This document shows positions 33,240 to 44,014 of a DNA stretch of 64,000 nt, one piece after another. Below the pieces are notes generated by a model. The model had not been told where the DNA came from and did not search any database. It was given only the letters and a program-made list of their open reading frames with translations. Position 1 is the stretch's first letter. Each line of letters starts with the position of its first letter. Made by a program: the position numbers and the translations under genes. Source of the stretch: Scilla litardierei (Eukaryota > Streptophyta > Magnoliopsida > Asparagales > Asparagaceae); contig CM061138.1 in the NCBI GenBank assembly GCA_030789695.1, positions 180,397,051 to 180,461,050 on the forward strand, in the 5' to 3' direction.

Positions 33240-34940
33240 GAGTCTCGCAACATTCAACTAATTTAGAAGGAAATATGCATTAAACCCCCTCAAAAGTTTT
33301 AGGCTACTTGTCCAGTTATGCCATCGTTATTGGAACAAGCTGAATAAAAAATGTACCACGGTTGAAAATGCAACTGTGTATATTGAATTATAGTTAGATG
33401 TAGCTCCAAAAATACTGGCATGGAACTAAACCATTTAACAAGTGAATAGAGAAGTCCTCAATCACAAAAAGTTCAAGAAGCTGGTAAGATCGGGTCATTG
33501 CAAAAACCACCAAGTTTGATGAAGATCAAGAATTCTAGAACTAAGTGGAACATTGGAAAGTCAGATTAAAACCAAGTTCGCGCAAAATTTCTAGTAACAA
33601 CAGGGTGAATTTTAACTATCAAATATCTATGGCCAGACTTATGACTAGACCCCATTATAATAGTAAATTTGTAACTATTTGAGTAGAGTCATGCAAAGAT
33701 CAAAGGGGAAATTCACATTCTGATTACATGAACAATCGCTGACCTTTTGTGCCTTCATTTTCATATTTTTTAAGGATAGCCTCCAGAAGATGGATACAAC
33801 AGATGTAGCTCCTTTAAAAGGAAAAGCAATAAACTGTGTGAAATAAGAAACGCAGTGTGTCACCCATGCTATTATTAATCTCGCATTGGTGATAGCTTCT
33901 AAGCGTGTTGCATGGAAACAAAAAGCCAACACTTCGAACTAACACAACAGGAAAAGTGGCATATAGCAAAATACCAAAAAATACACACTAAAGAGCATCG
34001 TGTCTGCTGCATGTGTCTCCAACACGACGCCTTCATCACTCCATGGTTCTATTTTTATTAACACAAGTTTTTTAAAAGGAAACAAGGGATAAGTCTAAAT
34101 AACTATCTGTTGATACCAGACCAAAGGGCAAAAAAATATTGCAAGATAGAAGGAAAAACGATGCAGCTAGCAAGCGATTGTTAATTGAAACAAACCTGTA
34201 ACTTGCAGACAGATCTTCATATCAATGGTGAAATTTTGATGAATCTACAGAGGATAATAGCTAAAGGTATCATCGCAACCGCTAACTGCTCTGGACAGAT
34301 ATGTGGGGATATGCAGTTTTCTATGTTTCCAGCCAAACATAATTGTCGTTATGCTTGTCACTGCAATCTGATGGAAGATCATTTGTGTTTCTCTATACTT
34401 CATAGAATCATTGACCAACACAAATTTGCATGGCTTATATTCCTTTTCCTTTCATCTCATTAGATGCAGTGCAACACAACATCTATCACAGTATGAAGGC
34501 GGTGCAGAACGAGGAGTCAAAATTGTCTAAGTCGCGAGTCATATCATATGATACGATACAATTCGGGATGACTTCGATAGATATTGGGTCCACCATATCA
34601 GACACTATTATTTATCATCTGATAATCATGTCGTTTCGTACGATACGTATTGCCGCTAAATGATATCATCCTATACGTGATTACAAAGAGGATTGATGGA
34701 GCGGTTCACACACATTTTAAATAAACCTAAAGTAAAATTAGTAACTTTATGCCAAATCTCTCTCAACTGAATCAGATGCTTATCTCGCTTTCACAAAATA
34801 TAATTAGTTGTGTTTAATTAGATATTAAATTATTTAAACTCGTTGGCAATAAAGCCTATTGATTGATTAAGTTAGGTGACTGGTTAAGGTTGAAATAAAT
34901 ATTGGATGCTTAATTGAAGATATTAAGCGTTAGGTAAATA
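33240..34940. other. Intron 2 sequence without recognised gene
   Basis: AT-rich. At 34530-34680 the sequence is dense in ATCATATGATACGATAC-like inverted units, possibly the subterminal part of a decayed transposon whose coding remnant follows near 35 kb. Confidence 0.45.
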
Positions 34941-35029
34941 GTAATGATTAATTTGTTATTTGTTGATGAAATTGTTTTTGGTTTTAAAAACCTTATTTTT
35001 TATGTATGGAGTTGGAATGGGTAGACGTA

Positions 35030-35240
35030 TAAAAAAGATCCATAAGCTCCTATCCTTCATGGGAACATTGCGCCTAAATTGATGACAATAATTTGCGCTT
35101 GAAGTGCAAACAATATGGCAAAAAACAAGGGGTGGTGTTAGCCCGATGAAGCAAAACTTGGCTGGCACATGTAAAGATACTGCAATGTGTATCCAATGCC
35201 AGGAAAATGTCTGCATATTGTTCCTGGTCATGTTGCAAAT
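35030..35240 (+). pseudogene. Decayed hAT BED-finger fragment
   Basis: In the plus strand, after small shifts, the text reads PSWEHCAPKFDDNNLRLKCK, then QYGKK, then a PMKQNLAGTCKD-like stretch. This parallels the BED finger of plant hAT transposases (WEHC...LKCKYCGK...RLKHHLAGT). The second cysteine of the CxxC pair is Tyr, and frames are broken. It is only a relic inside intron 2. Confidence 0.45.
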
Positions 35241-36489
35241 TGGCCCTTGTCATGTTGAAGAAGGGTGATGACGAAGATGATTGGTTCCCAAAAAAACAAT
35301 GTTACTAGTGAGAGTGGGAGTTTAAGTGTCAACAAAGGAACCACGGATTGGATACACATTGCATAGTTGAGGCATAAGACAAGTATTGAAAATGTGAATG
35401 GTCGTGATACTGTATAAGGATACATGCTGATTTTGGTATGGACAAGGACTCTAATTCAATTTGGTGATGGGTCCATTATTAATGAACATGATTGACTCGG
35501 TTGCAAACAATGAAAAGGCTCTAAAGCCATCGTCTTCGCATGAGGTAAGGTCATTTTCTTGAAGAATGTGAAGCATATTGAAAATCCTAATTTGTAGAAG
35601 TATAGGAACGAATAGAAGAGGACATGAAACAATTTATATGGAATGACCTAAGGAAAATCAAGGTGTAACTCCCTTGGTCAATGCAGAGTTCTTAGGCTCA
35701 AGAAGAATGATGTCAAGCCATACGTGTATAAGGCCACGGATAGAGATAAGGAGCACCATAAAGAAAAAACATTTCATTAAGTCAAGAGTAGATACGAAAG
35801 GGTATGAGACACCATTGATGAGGTGGGAATAATAACTCCATGCGACCAGCTACAATCCCAATCCCAGGATTGTAATACTTTCAAGTTTATGTTCATTTCA
35901 ATTCTTGTTATATATTTGCTTCTTGTTGATTTTTTGAATCTGGTTTTGCATGTATGTAAAACATGATAGTTTCATGATACCAAAATTTTCTATGTTGATG
36001 CCAAGGTGAAGATGGATTATATCGAACCATTGAGAGGATGCATATATCTCTCGAAGATAATATGAAGATTGACACGGTTGGAAGGATTCAAGAAAGCCCA
36101 TGAAATGTTTGGAATAGACACAAAGATATTAACAAGGGATAGTAAATAACCCAGCAATAATATTTGAAATATATAAATTGAAAATTTTAATACCTTTATA
36201 AGTTTGTTGGTAAGGGTCGAAAACTCAGCCAAAACAAATACATCTCAAGGAATATTTTTATTTTTGAACTTGGGGTGATGAAATAGACCTCTTGAAATCA
36301 GAAATGGTCAATATTGTCTTAAAATAGTTAATACAACTGAAGTTTCAGCCTGTCTGAGGTCAATACAGCCGGTACAAACAGATAAGACCCCAAAATAAGT
36401 CATTCTCCAACCGTTACAAAAACATAAAAATAGATAGGATAAAAAGTAGAAGGGAAAAAAGTTTGATGAAAAATTCATCAAAAAATATG

Positions 36490-36494
36490 CATGC
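36490..36494. repeat. Copia target-site duplication, left
   Basis: CATGC, identical to 47873-47877. Confidence 0.85.
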
Positions 36495-36604
36495 TATTAG
36501 AGTATAATATTGTATAGGGTGCTTTGTGTAAAATTGAATTATGATACCTCTATATGATAAAACATCTGGTTGACCAAGGTCAACTAACTCTCTCAAACCA
36601 TTTC
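36495..36604 (+). repeat. Copia 5' LTR, first part
   Basis: Matches 47733-47840 of the 3' LTR up to CTCTCAAACC. It continues after the nested solo LTR at 39074-39102 with TAATTTCTTCG, and a degraded primer-binding-like TGATATCAAAACC follows. Confidence 0.85.
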
Positions 36605-39068
36605 TGTAAAGGCCCGTTGGGCCTTTATTTTATTCCCCCCCCCCACGTGTTTCCCCCACTCTCCCCCCTTTCGTTCTCTCTCCCCGAACCCCTCTTTCTC
36701 TCTCGCTAGCAGCAGGCGGCGAACCCCCCCCCCCCCCCCCCCCCCCCGCCGCCGCCTTACGTCTATCTCCCTCTCGCTGAGTCTCTCTCTCTCATTCCTT
36801 CACCCCGAAGGAACTCCGCTCGGCATCTCCCCTCTTGCCACCTCACTCGACGCGTGGCGTGGGCTCGTGCCTCCAACGACGCCCTAAATCCTAGGGTTTG
36901 ACACGTTTTCTCTTCAAATCGAGGCCATTCTCCTACGTGTCGAGATCCTTACTTCTCAGGTTTCCTATTACTCTCTATTTAAGCCCGATTTGAGCCCTAG
37001 GGTTTCGGTTTTCTCAAAAAGGTGAAATTTTTCATGCAAAAATTTGGTTTTCTCTTGGTTTTGAGTTCGGCCTGAGCCCTAGAGGTGGGATTTCTCTGTG
37101 ATTTCACCATCAGTCCACGATTTGAGGTAAAATCACTCTGATTCTCTGGATTTTGGATTTTAAAGTTATGAATTTGCCCCTTTAGCTTTCTGCGATGATG
37201 AATCTGAGCTCCGGGCTAGGCGGCGAACTTCGCCGCAGCCCTGATGACTCTTGAAATAACTTCTGTTAGATCTGCCCCTTGTCTGAAGTGGGTAAAAATC
37301 TGTTTTTCACTTGACTGCGGCTGTTTTGGGTATTTTCCCTTCGCTGAATCTATCCAGTTAATTCTGTTCTCTGCTGAAATACTTTGAGGCCACATTATGA
37401 CTGAAAATAGTCTCCATGACAGAAACTTGTTATTGGCCCTAGGGATTTTTTTTCCCTTACTATATCTGTTGGAAATTTTCAGAATTGAATAATAGTTGGT
37501 ATAGGGTGTATGTTGGCTTAGTAACCTCCCAATAATTGAATATGAGGGTTTAGGCCTCAAAGGCCGTCGGAAAGTATGGAAAAAGCTGCCTGAAGGATCA
37601 CAAATTATTGTCCCTAGGATCATAAAAAGCTGCCTGAAGGATCACAAATTACTGCCCCTAAGATCATAAAAAGCTGCCTGAAGGATCATATGAAAACCAT
37701 TAATAAATGGTTAAGTCCCGAAAAGATCAATGATGAAAACTATCTGAGATCACCAGATTGTCCCTCACCCCATTTGACCATTCCCCCATAAATTCCAAGA
37801 GTATGATAAATGGAAGTTGCCTTTACTTGCAGGTTCGCTCTTATATTTATTTATATTCAAGTTTCAGTTTGTTTGGCATATTAGGATAGCATGATATTAA
37901 TTGCCATATCCATGTTTAGATATTTAATTACTGCACTCTTAAAACATATTGAATATCATGATGCTCTTTATTAAGTTGATAAATGGTCCATGACATTGGA
38001 CTAGTTGATATATTAGGTGTGCTATGGAAATAATGACTCGAAATTCAGTGAACTGTTTATATGTTTAGAATGAATGTTCAGAATGAATGAGAATGTGAAT
38101 TGAATCCAGAATATCATAGCACACCAATATACAAATTGAGTCTAATGTGGCTTTATAATTCAATTTGCTTTGGGAAAATCATGCTTGAAAGATTGTGTAG
38201 AATAACACTTGGACTATATCACTGAGGCACTGAGAGGTGTACACTATTATACACTTGGCACTTCAGACTCACGGGTTTTGGGGTAAATCATATTAGAGAG
38301 AGTGCGGGAGCGACTGGAGCCACGCTCCTATTGACTTGACCGCATCAGGTAGTTCTGACCTGGGTCATATCATTGAATCAGGATCTGACCCCTATTGTAC
38401 CGTCGGACTTAATTATTGAGTTCCACACTGTTGACTCACGGCCCCTACCGTCCCTGTTTTGGGCTTGGCCCAGGTGAGCGCCCCTGGGTACTGAGGTGGA
38501 CTCCTTGGTTGTTTCTGTACTCTCCAATATGATTCACGACCTAGGCTTGGTATAGAATAATGGAACCATGTTACTGTTACCTTCAAATTGAACTGCATGT
38601 TAAATGTCAATGCAATATTAGCTAGTCTATTAATGTTCTCAGCTACTGCTTTCTAGTTAGTGTTTTTCCCTTGTTCATATATTTAAATTTCAAAATCTTT
38701 AGAATCATTGTGATTTACTGGTGGGCCTTCATTATTGTTGTACCACCAGGTGTTGTTCCAGACGTAGAGGAGACACCAGAGTTTGTGGACTCAACTGATC
38801 TTTGACTAGAGGTAGCATATCTATTTTTGTGATAGCGACAGATGTACTTTTGTTTGCATGCTTATAGCATGATGTATAGTTTTTTGTAAACGTACTTTTA
38901 GCATGATGTACATCATTTTGTAAACTCGTTCATATATATATACAATGAAAATTTTTGTTAAGCATTTTGACACATCTCTGCTTGTATCTAGATTGTTTTC
39001 ACTGGTTATCTGCAGGGCCTGCTATCCTTTGTGAAACATGATGCGACCCCGGGTTGCGGGGCGTGACA
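36605..39068. mobile_element. Solo LTR of a Ty3/gypsy element, 2.46 kb
   Basis: It begins TGTAAAGGCCCGTTGGGCC and ends GGGGCGTGACA. It is flanked by ATTTC on both sides (36600-36604 and 39069-39073), an exact 5-bp target duplication. There are no internal element sequences, so the pair of LTRs has recombined to one. The left third has C-rich runs (36637-36670, 36727-36748) and CTCTCTCT stretches, a TCTATTTAAGCCC core-promoter-like site near 36976 and CCCTAGGGTTT blocks. A GACC-rich zone near 38300-38470 precedes the 3' end. Length and ends fit large-LTR gypsy lineages of plants. Orientation is not proven. Confidence 0.9.
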
Positions 39069-39102
39069 ATTTCTTTAAAATATCTAATATGTAATTTCTT
39101 CG

Positions 39103-39911
39103 TGATATCAAAACCAAACCCTAACCTTAAATTAGATTAGCTTTAATTAGATTAGTCTAACCCTAACCCCAATCTAATTCTATTCCTAATTCAAATCTCA
39201 TCAACCATCGCACCACCACCACATCACCATAACCTCAATCTCGCCTTCATCATGCCATCGTCTCTTCATCCCAAAACCACCATTTTGATGACCTCTACAT
39301 CAACTAACGACATTGCAACCTTCCCATCTTAGATCCAACATCACCACTGCCTTCCCATCTTTAATTCAATGTCGCATCCACTTTATTTCATCTGACAATG
39401 CCTCTATCGCCTTTTCGCCTTTTCGTCTGATACCACAACCTTCCTTGCTTAAATCTGACACCTCAAACAATGGCAATGCTATTCTAGCATCAATCCTACA
39501 ATGTTGTCACTTCATCAGCTCAGATTTAATAATGAAAAGGCTCTCTCAGCCTCCACTCGATGACGATGACACTATCCAAGGACAACGAGACTACAGTGGC
39601 CTTGATCTGAAAAACTGGCAATACCTTGATCTACCAACAATGATGCCAACGGAGCCTCCTCTCTCATCTCCAGTTACAGAACGTCTTCCTCTTCTTCTCA
39701 GCTACTATTGATATAGGTCTCCAAGATTGTTGCAGTAAATTAATTTGTAGAAAATAATTTTCTGGATGTCTTGTGATGTAATTTTTGCATCCTAAGTGAG
39801 GAGTGTACGATTTGGATGAGTTGCTAAGATCTATCTCAAGGGAAGATCTTCGAGGTGTATGGATGTATTTGTTGGATCTCATAGAATAATATTAATTGTA
39901 GGGTGGAATCC
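39103..39911 (+). other. Copia leader region
   Basis: Noncoding sequence between the 5' LTR and the gag remnant, up to the nested gag-only insertion. It begins with repeated AACCCTAACC and TTAGATTAG motifs. A 132-residue open frame at 39313-39711 has no recognisable domain and is not called a gene. Confidence 0.5.
39907..39911. repeat. Target-site duplication of nested gag-only element, left
   Basis: AATCC, identical to 44015-44019. Confidence 0.85.
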
Positions 39912-40204
39912 TGATAGGAACTAACTAGATCTAAAATATATTGATGGAAATAGCAATAAAAAATAACTTTGGTTACAATTAATAGGGACAACCACCCTCC
40001 CAAGACGCCTAAAGCGAGTACGTCCGCACTCCCCTAAGATCTACCTATGAACTCTCTCAAAACAACTCAATAATCAAGCATACTAGCGCCGGCTACAATC
40101 CTCCCCTCTAATACAATTTCCCAAAATATTCTATTACTCAAATGCCCTAATTCTAATAAAATAACCCAAAAGGCCCCAAAAGTGGGCCGGACCTTGCCTT
40201 AACA
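39912..40204 (-). repeat. 3' LTR of the nested gag-only element
   Basis: 293 bp, TG...CA ends. Contains GGCCCCAAAAGTGGGCCGGA near its end, shared with the right copy. Confidence 0.88.
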
Positions 40205-40218
40205 CTACCCTCTCACTT

Positions 40219-40865
40219 ACACCAACCGTCTTTCTCCCTCCCATGGGTCCCGTTCCCGCTGTAATCCGTACTCGGTTCTGTTTTTCTCGAACTCTCACTC
40301 TGGTTGGTGACAAGGTGAGGGCTGTACCTGCCCCTATAGTGCATGCTTTCGACGATCCGTGGTGAACAGTGGCTACTCGTCCGGAGCCCCGAGCCGTTCC
40401 AAAAAACCCGTAGAGAAACCTCCCTCTCTGATGCATGCACGTATCGGGACCACACGTCTGCAGGTTCTCTCACTTCTAAAGCGGAAGCCAAAAGAAATAA
40501 TGCAAAGCAATGAAAACGAAGTAAGAGAGAAAAACGAAAAGAAACAAAAGTCGAACTAAAAGAGAAGGCCGCAGGTTGTGACTACTGCTACCAAAGGGAA
40601 TAGGATAACCTGAAAGAGAACGTCGAAGAAGAGTCAGCACCGGAGCTAGGGCTATGGAGTCAACACCACAACCAGAAAATGGAGAAGAAAGTCTATAATT
40701 GTATTTAATAACCGAAGTCGAATGCTAACAAAGGGGTGGGTGCCTCTATTTATAGTGGTTGAGGCCCCTAGACATCGACGGGAGGCACCTCGATGTCGGC
40801 TCTTCGCCACCTGGGGCTGTAGCATGTTCCAAGTGTTGGGCTGTTCGCCCATTAAAGCGGTACGT

Positions 40866-40901
<36 letters not shown>

Positions 40902-41828
40902 ATATCTGGTGCGGGCGCTAGAGCATTGAGGGGACCTTTCCCTAGTACGAGAGGACCGAGAAGGACGCACCTCTGGTGTACCAGTTATCGTGACCACGGT
41001 AAACGCTGGGTAGCCAAGTGCGGAGCGGATAACTGTTGAAAGCATCTAAGTAGTAAGCCCACCCCAAGATGAGTGCTCTCCTATTCCGACTTTCCCAGAG
41101 CCTCCGGTAGCACAGCCGAGACAGCCGTGAAATTTGCTAGTGCCGCTACTGGCCTTAGTCATCCAGGGATGAAGGACAATCTATCGAAAGATGAATGAGG
41201 GACGAGTGGTAGGAGCCAACAAACAAATCGTAGTGCCGGTTCAGTGAAGTAAAGTTCCGTCTCCCATCCCAAACCTTAAAAAAGTGCCGTCGAAAAGACC
41301 TTGACAAATAGATTCCCAAAGTCTTGCAGCATGGTGTGGGACTTCACAAAAGTCACAGTTTAAAGCCAACCGAAATCCAGTCTTGTTGATCAACCATACG
41401 GGGAAAGTGAAGACGAAAATAGGGCTTTCTCTCGTCGACCAGAGCAAGCAATAGATCTTTGAGAGTTTAGGTCAGGTTCAGGTGGGACAACAGCCCGAAA
41501 TATGTCAGGAAGGAAAGGTAGTAGAGACAAGCAAGAGCAGGCACCGATACGGCACAAAAGGGCTTAAAACATTCAAAAGTCCCGACTGGTTCCTTTTCGG
41601 CGCCCGCCCTTGATTTAGATGTTGGGGCAAGGCAAGCCCAAGGAAAGTATAGGTTGGCTCCCAGCTTCATCTCGGCCGACATCCTGCTCTCGAGAGGGTG
41701 TGGTCCTTGAGCGAACTACTCATGTGCTGTCTTGTCCCAACCCAAGGACATTTGGTGAGGAGCTACTTTGAAACCGGTGGTTGACAAGCCACTGATCGGA
41801 GGCGACTGGACTAGAGTGCTTTCATCAA
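40219..41828. other. Organelle-derived DNA inside the LTR element
   Basis: A stretch of mixed composition unlike the surrounding AT-rich DNA. Its centre is plainly plastid 23S rRNA (40771-41126). The flanks (40240-40770 and 41127-41825) have the look of plant mitochondrial intergenic DNA, for example CTTGGGCTTGCCTTGCCCC on the minus strand. The simplest reading is nuclear DNA of mitochondrial origin that itself contains a plastid-derived segment. The mitochondrial assignment rests on style and not on an alignment. Exact borders with the element are uncertain by tens of bases. Confidence 0.6.
40771..41126 (+). pseudogene. Plastid 23S rRNA 3'-region fragment
   Basis: The sequence follows the 3' domain of plastid/bacterial-type 23S rRNA over about 355 bases. 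It includes the sarcin-ricin loop core AGTACGAGAGGACC, GGTGTACCAGTTATCGTG, AAACGCTGGGTAGCCAAGTG and AGCATCTAAGTAGTAAGCCC. It diverges after CCGAGACAGC. Near its start a few bases are missing from the usual GACGGGGAGGTTTGGCACC. It is a fragment without the rest of the rRNA and lies antisense to the host LTR element. It is nonfunctional. Confidence 0.92.
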
Positions 41829-41892
41829 ATGATGCCCTCTGCCCCCGAAAACCACCTTGTCCTCAAGGTGGTGCATGAAGTCTCTGGCGGTC

Positions 41893-43698
41893 CTACTCCA
41901 AGTCGTGATCGTCATCCACTCCTGGCTCTTCATCTTCCACGACATCCTCCTCGTCATCACTGGCTATTAACACTTGCAGCTTGCGTACCCCACAGTAATG
42001 CCCTGGAGTGAACCTCTCATCGCATCTGAAACACAGCCCTTTTTGTCTCTTCTCCCTCATCTCGGCGTCAGTCATCCGCCTGAACTGTCCCACTACTGCC
42101 TGTGCGCTGCTCTTCTCCTCAATTTTCTCCTCACTCGCCCGATCTGTCTATGTGGTAGTCTTCACCCTCCTGACAGCTGATGACCCGCGCTGAACTTGAC
42201 CACCATACCCACTCCGAACTCTCCTCTCCTTGGCCTGAGCATCCTCGACCATTTGTGCCATCTCCATGACCTTTGACAGCCACATGTGCTTGTATGGCCG
42301 CACCCTCGCAAGAAAACTGGGCTTCAGCCCCTTCATGAATGTGCCCTCTAGTGACTCATCAGTGACTCAGTGCACTCGCCCCGACAAGATCTCAAACTTC
42401 TCAATATAATCCCTCACTGGTCCTTCCTACCTGAGGACGAATAACTGCTCGTGAAGGTTTCCCAGGTGGGGATCCCGAAACTTCTCCAAAATAAGATCCT
42501 GCAGCTCCTCCCAACTGCAAAAATGATGCCTCATGTCCGTCCACTGATACCACCCCAAAGCTCTCACCTCCATACAAATGGCCGCTGCCTCCAACTTCTG
42601 GGCCTCCGTCATGTGATATGCAGTGAAATACCTCTCAGCCCGAAACAGCCACGCATGTGGATCCTCCCCGTCGAACACGGGCATCTTCAGCTTCCTTACC
42701 ATGCCATCTCCCCCAAAATCTCCATGGTCTGGTCTACCTTCTGTGCGCCTGTGCTGGTGATAATTTTGCCATCTGTCATTATGTGCCTCATGTCCTCCCT
42801 GCGGGCCTCCACTGCGGTCTCCAACGTCCCCTCGTTGCCCTCCTATATGCCCCCCGTAATCTTCCTACCCATCACCAGCACCAAAATCACCTCCGTGCGC
42901 TCCTCCGCCTTCATCATAATGGTTTCTGCCCCCTCCTTCGTCGTCGTGGTAGTAGACTCCTGCCTGTCCATGTCCTGGAAACTCGGGGAGAACCCGAAAC
43001 TGATCATCATGCCCTTGGCGACGTGGCGGCACCCCTGAAAACCCGGATCTGCGAAAGGGCACTCGGTGTGCTCGAAAACAACCACTGGCGGCTGCCAGGG
43101 GTTCGACCAGGTCTGCCCGGCCTTCGGTAGACCCTACCGGGGCTGTCGATGGCCGGGCGGCCCTTCCGATGGCCTTGGCAGGGTCGAACGGCCCTGTCGA
43201 AGGCCGACAGGTTTCGACCGGCCCTGCCGAGCCGCCTCGGGGGCGGGGCAGTGACCCCCGCCCACTTTGAAAGTCGGCCGCCCTTAGGGTTTGTTTGGGG
43301 TGGCGGCCGACTCCCTTCGACTCCCCGTCGTTGATCCACGGGCTCCTCAATCCTCCAGGGTTCCTCCTCATCTTGAAGTACTCGTCGGCATCCGAAAGCA
43401 ATCCTTCGTCAAAAGTTTCCATCTTTTCATTCCCCTTATTCAAAGGTGGGACCTTTTTTGAAGAACTAGGGTTTGCACCGTCGATCTCTAATTTTTCGTT
43501 GAGAGCCGTAAGTTGGAAGACGATCTGAGCGAGGGCTTCCTCTATTCTATCTTATTTTGCGGTGAGTCTATCCACCACCGCCGTCAATTTAACGATCGAC
43601 TCGCTATTTCCCGTCACGGTTTTCTTCACCTCCTCGATCTCCTCATGATTTTTCTCCTCCGCCTCAATTCGATCTTTACTCCTTGTTGACGCCGCCAT
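41893..43698 (-). pseudogene. gag of the nested gag-only element, disabled
   Basis: It starts at 43698 (MAASTRSKDRIEA). A helical segment with a FQLTALNEKL motif follows, then a proline/arginine/glycine-rich linker encoded by GC-rich DNA (43300-42870). The retrotransposon gag domain (42702-42150) has DGEDPHAWLFRAERYF, ALGWYQWTD, FRDPHLGNLHEQL and EKFEILSGR. A zinc knuckle (CFRCDERFTPGHYC, near 42020) and an acidic tail ending at 41893 close it. In-frame stops occur near 43555 and between 42427 and 42336, and the frame changes at least once. Family knowledge: this CFRC...GHYC knuckle is typical of plant Ty3/gypsy gag, where a protease normally follows directly; here none does. Confidence 0.82.
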
Positions 43699-43724
43699 GG
43701 ATCGTTATCGCTCTGATACCAAAT

Positions 43725-44014
43725 TGATAGGAACTAACTAGATCTGAAAATATATTGATGAAAATAGGGATAAAAAGATAACTTTGGTTACAATTAATAG
43801 GGGCAACCAACCTCCCAAGACGCCTAAAGCGAGAACGCCCGCACTCTCCTATGATCTACCTAAAAACTCTCTCAAAACAACTCAATGATCAAACATACTA
43901 GGGCCGGCTACAACCCTCCCCTCTAATACAATTTTCCAAAAATAATCAATTACTCAAATGCCCATATTCTAATAAAATAACCCAAAAGGCCCCAAAAGTG
44001 GGCCGGACCTATCA
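43725..44014 (-). repeat. 5' LTR of the nested gag-only element
   Basis: 290 bp, about the same length as the left copy. The last ten bases are diverged (ACCTATCA against ACCTTGCCTTAACA). Confidence 0.85.

Larger units (their letters stand above)
39912..44014 (-). mobile_element. Gag-only LTR element carrying organelle-like DNA
   Basis: LTRs at 39912-40204 and 43725-44014 both start TGATAGGAACTAACTAGATC and run parallel to near their ends. The left copy ends TTAACA and the right one ends in diverged TATCA. AATCC flanks both. The order on the minus strand is: 5' LTR, primer-binding site (complement GCTCTGATACCA at 43710-43721), gag remnant to about 41893, a relic HLEDKVVF stretch at about 41855-41878, then about 1.6 kb of organelle-like DNA, then a purine tract (AAGTGAGAGGGTAG, about 40205-40218) and the 3' LTR. 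Protease, reverse transcriptase and integrase are absent. It sits inside the copia element. Confidence 0.88.

Noticed and set aside
39313..39711. Plus-strand 132-residue ORF
   Set aside because: Low-complexity leader of the copia element with no domain. The position before gag explains it.
40722..41039. Plus-strand 105-residue ORF
   Set aside because: It is a translation of the plastid 23S rRNA fragment.
42451..43334. Long plus-strand open frames of up to 195 residues
   Set aside because: They lie antisense to the recognisable gag of the gag-only element. The GC-rich linker keeps several frames open.
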